Assembly: GCA_025966175.1 (NCBI GenBank)
Contig: JAOPVN010000249.1
Span: 1 to 8,280 of the forward strand
DNA from: Modestobacter sp.
Lineage (GTDB): Bacteria; Actinomycetota; Actinomycetes; Mycobacteriales; Geodermatophilaceae
Direction of reading: 5' to 3'
Length of the DNA: 8,280 bases
A model generated the notes under the pieces. It saw only the letters and a program-made list of their open reading frames with translations. It ran no database searches and was not told where the DNA came from. Position 1 is the stretch's first letter, and each line of letters opens with the position of its first letter. The translations under genes and the position numbers were made by a program. This document shows positions 6,710 through 8,280 of the stretch, piece by piece.

Positions 6710-6715
6710 ACTGTA
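6710..6715 (-). promoter_or_regulatory. Putative -10 box of the tRNA-Pro promoter
   Basis: TACAGT on the minus strand fits the TANNNT pattern of actinobacterial vegetative promoters. Transcription would begin near 6703, about seven bases before the mature tRNA 5' end. No TTGACA-like -35 element is recognisable about 17 bases further upstream, where the sequence is purely GC-rich. Confidence 0.45.
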
Positions 6716-6738
6716 ACCGACGCCCTCGCCGGCCCCGC

Positions 6739-6762
6739 GACCCCCTGTGGCCCAGCGGGGTC
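6739..6762 (-). terminator. Hairpin after the metallophosphoesterase gene
   Basis: The arms GACCCC (6739-6744) and GGGGTC (6757-6762) pair, continued inside by CTG (6745-6747) with CAG (6753-6755) after a one-base bulge, closing a 5-base loop. The structure starts three bases beyond the phosphoesterase stop codon on the minus strand. There is no T-run. It probably ends that transcript before the tRNA promoter. Confidence 0.55.
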
Positions 6763-6765
6763 CTG

Positions 6766-7671
6766 CTACCGCGCGGTGAGGGTCAGCAGCGTGGCCTCCG
6801 GCGGGCAGGCGAACCGGAGCGGGGCGTACGGGCTGGTGCCGAGGCCGGCGGAGATGTGCAGCCACGTGCCGGTGGGGTGCGCCGGCGTGGGCTCGGACCA
6901 GCGGTGCAGCCAGCGCACGTGCGCCCGGTCGATGCCGCAGTTGGTGACCAGCGCCCCGTAGAACGGCACCCGCAGCTGGCCACCGTGGGTGTGCCCGCAC
7001 AGCAGCAGGTCGTAGCCGTCGGCGGTGAACTGGTCGAGCACCCGCGGTTCGGGGGAGTGGACCAGCCCGATCCGCACATCAGCGGTGTGGTCGGCCGGGC
7101 CGGCGACGAGGTCGTAGCGGTCCCGCTTGAGGTGCGGGTCGTCGAGACCGGCGAAGGCGACCCGGACGCCGCCGACGGTCAGTTCGCCGGTCGCGTTGGT
7201 CAGGTCCAGCCAGCCGCGGGCGGTCATGCCGTCGCGCAGGTCCTCCCAGGGCAGATCATCGCCGTGCACCCGCTTGTGGTTGCGCTTGAAGTACTTCAAC
7301 GGGTTCTTCGGCCGGGGCGCGTAGTAGTCGTTGCTGGCCAGCACGAAGGCGCCGGGGAGGTCCATCAGCGGGTCGAGCGCGCGCAGGGTCGCGGGGACGG
7401 CGTCCATCCCGGCCAGGTTGTCCCCGGTGGTGATCACCAGGTCCGGACGCAGGTCCGCGAGCCCGGCGACCCACTCCTGCTTGCTGCGCTGCCCGGCGGT
7501 CATGTGCAGGTCCGACAGCTGCAGCACGGTCAGCGGCGCGGACCCGGGCGGCAGCACCGGGACGTCGAAGCGCCGCAGCGTCCAGTGCGTCCGCTCGATC
7601 AGGCTCGCGTAGGCGACCGTGGCGGCGCCGGTGGCGAGGACGGCCGTGGGGACGGCGGTGGTCGCGCGCAT
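6766..7671 (-). CDS. Metallophosphoesterase (calcineurin-like, YkuE-type)
   Basis: This is a 301-residue calcineurin-like phosphoesterase of the YkuE/Cj0938-like group, which uses two metal ions to cleave phosphate esters; substrates of this subgroup are poorly defined. A short hydrophobic N-terminus (about 6-24) suggests a membrane anchor or signal-like segment. Metal-site motifs appear in order: DLH (54-56), GDN (83-85), SND (113-115), His205 in LVHSPE, and GHTHGGQ (226-232). The third motif is normally GNHD. Here it reads LASNDYYAP, keeping the Asn but lacking the His after it, a variant I recall from actinobacterial homologues. The start is ATG 7671; no good ribosome site precedes it, and the leader is at most 71 bp shared with the divergent YqeY gene. 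TAG at 6766-6768 is followed at once by a hairpin. The family call is strong; the physiological substrate is unknown. Confidence 0.93.
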   Translation of the reverse strand: MRATTAVPTAVLATGAATVAYASLIERTHWTLRRFDVPVLPPGSAPLTVLQLSDLHMTAGQRSKQEWVAGLADLRPDLVITTGDNLAGMDAVPATLRALDPLMDLPGAFVLASNDYYAPRPKNPLKYFKRNHKRVHGDDLPWEDLRDGMTARGWLDLTNATGELTVGGVRVAFAGLDDPHLKRDRYDLVAGPADHTADVRIGLVHSPEPRVLDQFTADGYDLLLCGHTHGGQLRVPFYGALVTNCGIDRAHVRWLHRWSEPTPAHPTGTWLHISAGLGTSPYAPLRFACPPEATLLTLTAR

Positions 7672-7742
7672 CCTGCGAGCCTACGGGCGATGCCGGAGAA
7701 CTCCGTCGTCCCCGGGCGGGCCGAGGTGGCAGGCTCAGCGCC
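7672..7742. promoter_or_regulatory. 71-bp divergent promoter region between phosphoesterase and yqeY-like genes
   Basis: Both divergent genes must take their promoters from this short stretch or from inside each other. I see no convincing -35/-10 pair. A small inverted repeat CGGAG-AA-CTCCG (7694-7705) lies centrally and could be an operator. GGCAGG at 7728-7733 is a weak ribosome site for the plus-strand gene. The shortness suggests overlapping or leaderless promoters. Confidence 0.4.
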
Positions 7743-8195
7743 GTGCCTGGACTGAAGGACCGACTGCGAGCCGACCTGACCACCGCGATGAAGGGCCGGG
7801 ACGAGCTGAGCACCGCAACCCTGCGGATGGTGCTCTCCGCCGTCTCCGCCGAGGAGGTGGCCGGCAAGGAGGCCCGCGAGCTGACCGACGACGACGTGCA
7901 GGCGGTGTTGCGCCGGGAGGCGAAGAAGCGCCGTGAGGCGGCCGAGGCCTTCGCCGGCGCCGGGCGCGCCGAGCAGGCGGAGCGGGAGCGGGCCGAGGAG
8001 GGCGTGATCGCCGTCTACCTGCCGGCGCAGCTGGAGGACGCCGACCTCGTCGCGCTCGTCGCCGACGTCGTCACCACCACCGGGGCGTCGGGCATGAAGG
8101 ACATGGGCCGGGTCATGGGCGCGGTGACGGCGCAGGTCGCCGGCCGGGCCGAGGGTGGCCGGGTCGCGGCCGAGGTGCGCCGCCAGCTCGGCTGA
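7743..8195 (+). CDS. yqeY: GatB/YqeY domain protein
   Basis: This 150-residue protein is a standard-length stand-alone YqeY protein. The domain resembles the C-terminal tail of the GatB subunit of the tRNA-dependent amidotransferase and is thought to act around tRNA, though its cellular role is unsettled. Hallmarks run the full length: LKDRLRADLTTAMKGRD (4-20), TLRMVLSAV (26-34), a charged helix (about 52-87) rich in Arg and Glu, YLPAQL (92-97), MKDMGRVMG (118-126) and GRAEGGRV (134-141). The start is GTG 7743, which places LKDRL at the position where family members begin; GGCAGG lies nine bases upstream. It is divergent from the phosphoesterase and followed by a strong hairpin, so it is probably a single-gene unit. 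The symbol is given by family. Confidence 0.93.
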   Translation: MPGLKDRLRADLTTAMKGRDELSTATLRMVLSAVSAEEVAGKEARELTDDDVQAVLRREAKKRREAAEAFAGAGRAEQAERERAEEGVIAVYLPAQLEDADLVALVADVVTTTGASGMKDMGRVMGAVTAQVAGRAEGGRVAAEVRRQLG

Positions 8196-8204
8196 CCGAC
8201 CCCG

Positions 8205-8255
8205 CGACGCACGCGGGCCCCGGCTGCTGGTGGCTGCGGGGGCCCTCGTGCGTCG
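8205..8255 (+). terminator. Long hairpin downstream of yqeY, probable terminator
   Basis: The arms at 8205-8221 and 8239-8255 pair over 17 positions with one C/T mismatch, around a 17-base loop. The outer part reads CGACGCACG and the inner part GGGCCCC. It begins ten bases after the YqeY stop and has no following T-run. Because it is nearly symmetric it may serve both strands if a converging gene lies just beyond the window; nothing coding is evident in 8256-8280. Confidence 0.65.
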
Positions 8256-8280
8256 GGACCGTCAGGGAGCGCCCGGGGCG

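Noticed and set aside
1..8280. CRISPR array, insertion sequence, toxin-antitoxin, phage or defence genes
   Set aside because: I found no short regularly spaced repeats, transposase or recombinase motifs, or small paired genes; every sizeable stretch is explained by the listed genes.

Overview
The window reads as an ordinary chromosomal stretch of a very GC-rich actinobacterium. Codon third positions are almost all G or C, GTG starts are used, ribosome sites are weak, and the gene families are actinobacterial: GT87 polyprenyl-phosphate sugar transferases, a paired CNNM/CorC operon, a YkuE-like metallophosphoesterase with the SNDYY variant motif, and YqeY. A Geodermatophilaceae-like or related soil lineage would fit, but that is an inference from style only.

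Layout. Positions 1-2260 (+ strand) hold two tandem paralogous GT87 membrane glycosyltransferases. The first is cut by the left window edge. The two copies align with a constant offset of 1355 bp over at least 550 bp, so this is a gene duplication. Converging on them from the right is a three-gene minus-strand unit, transcribed 6514 to 2291. Its order is a full-length CNNM/CorC-type protein (DUF21, two CBS, CorC_HlyC), a shorter paralogue lacking the last domain and overlapping it by ATGA, and an S9-family (prolyl oligopeptidase-like) peptidase whose GTG start lies 4 bp after the preceding stop. Upstream of that unit sits a minus-strand tRNA-Pro(CGG) with encoded CCA, followed three bases later by a perfect 32-bp palindrome that is probably its terminator. 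Next is a minus-strand metallophosphoesterase with its own hairpin after the stop. Divergent from it, with 71 bp between, is a plus-strand YqeY-family gene, followed by a long hairpin near the right edge.

How they fit together. The GT87 pair probably mannosylates or otherwise glycosylates cell-envelope lipids or polymers on the outer face of the membrane. The CNNM pair probably acts in divalent-cation (Mg2+) homeostasis, with the S9 peptidase co-transcribed for no obvious metabolic reason. The phosphoesterase, tRNA and YqeY genes are housekeeping-type. I see no mobile element, CRISPR array, phage or defence genes, and no clearly novel system. The points most worth a second look are the tandem GT87 duplication, the asymmetric CNNM pair, the palindrome beside the tRNA, and the altered metal-binding motif of the phosphoesterase.
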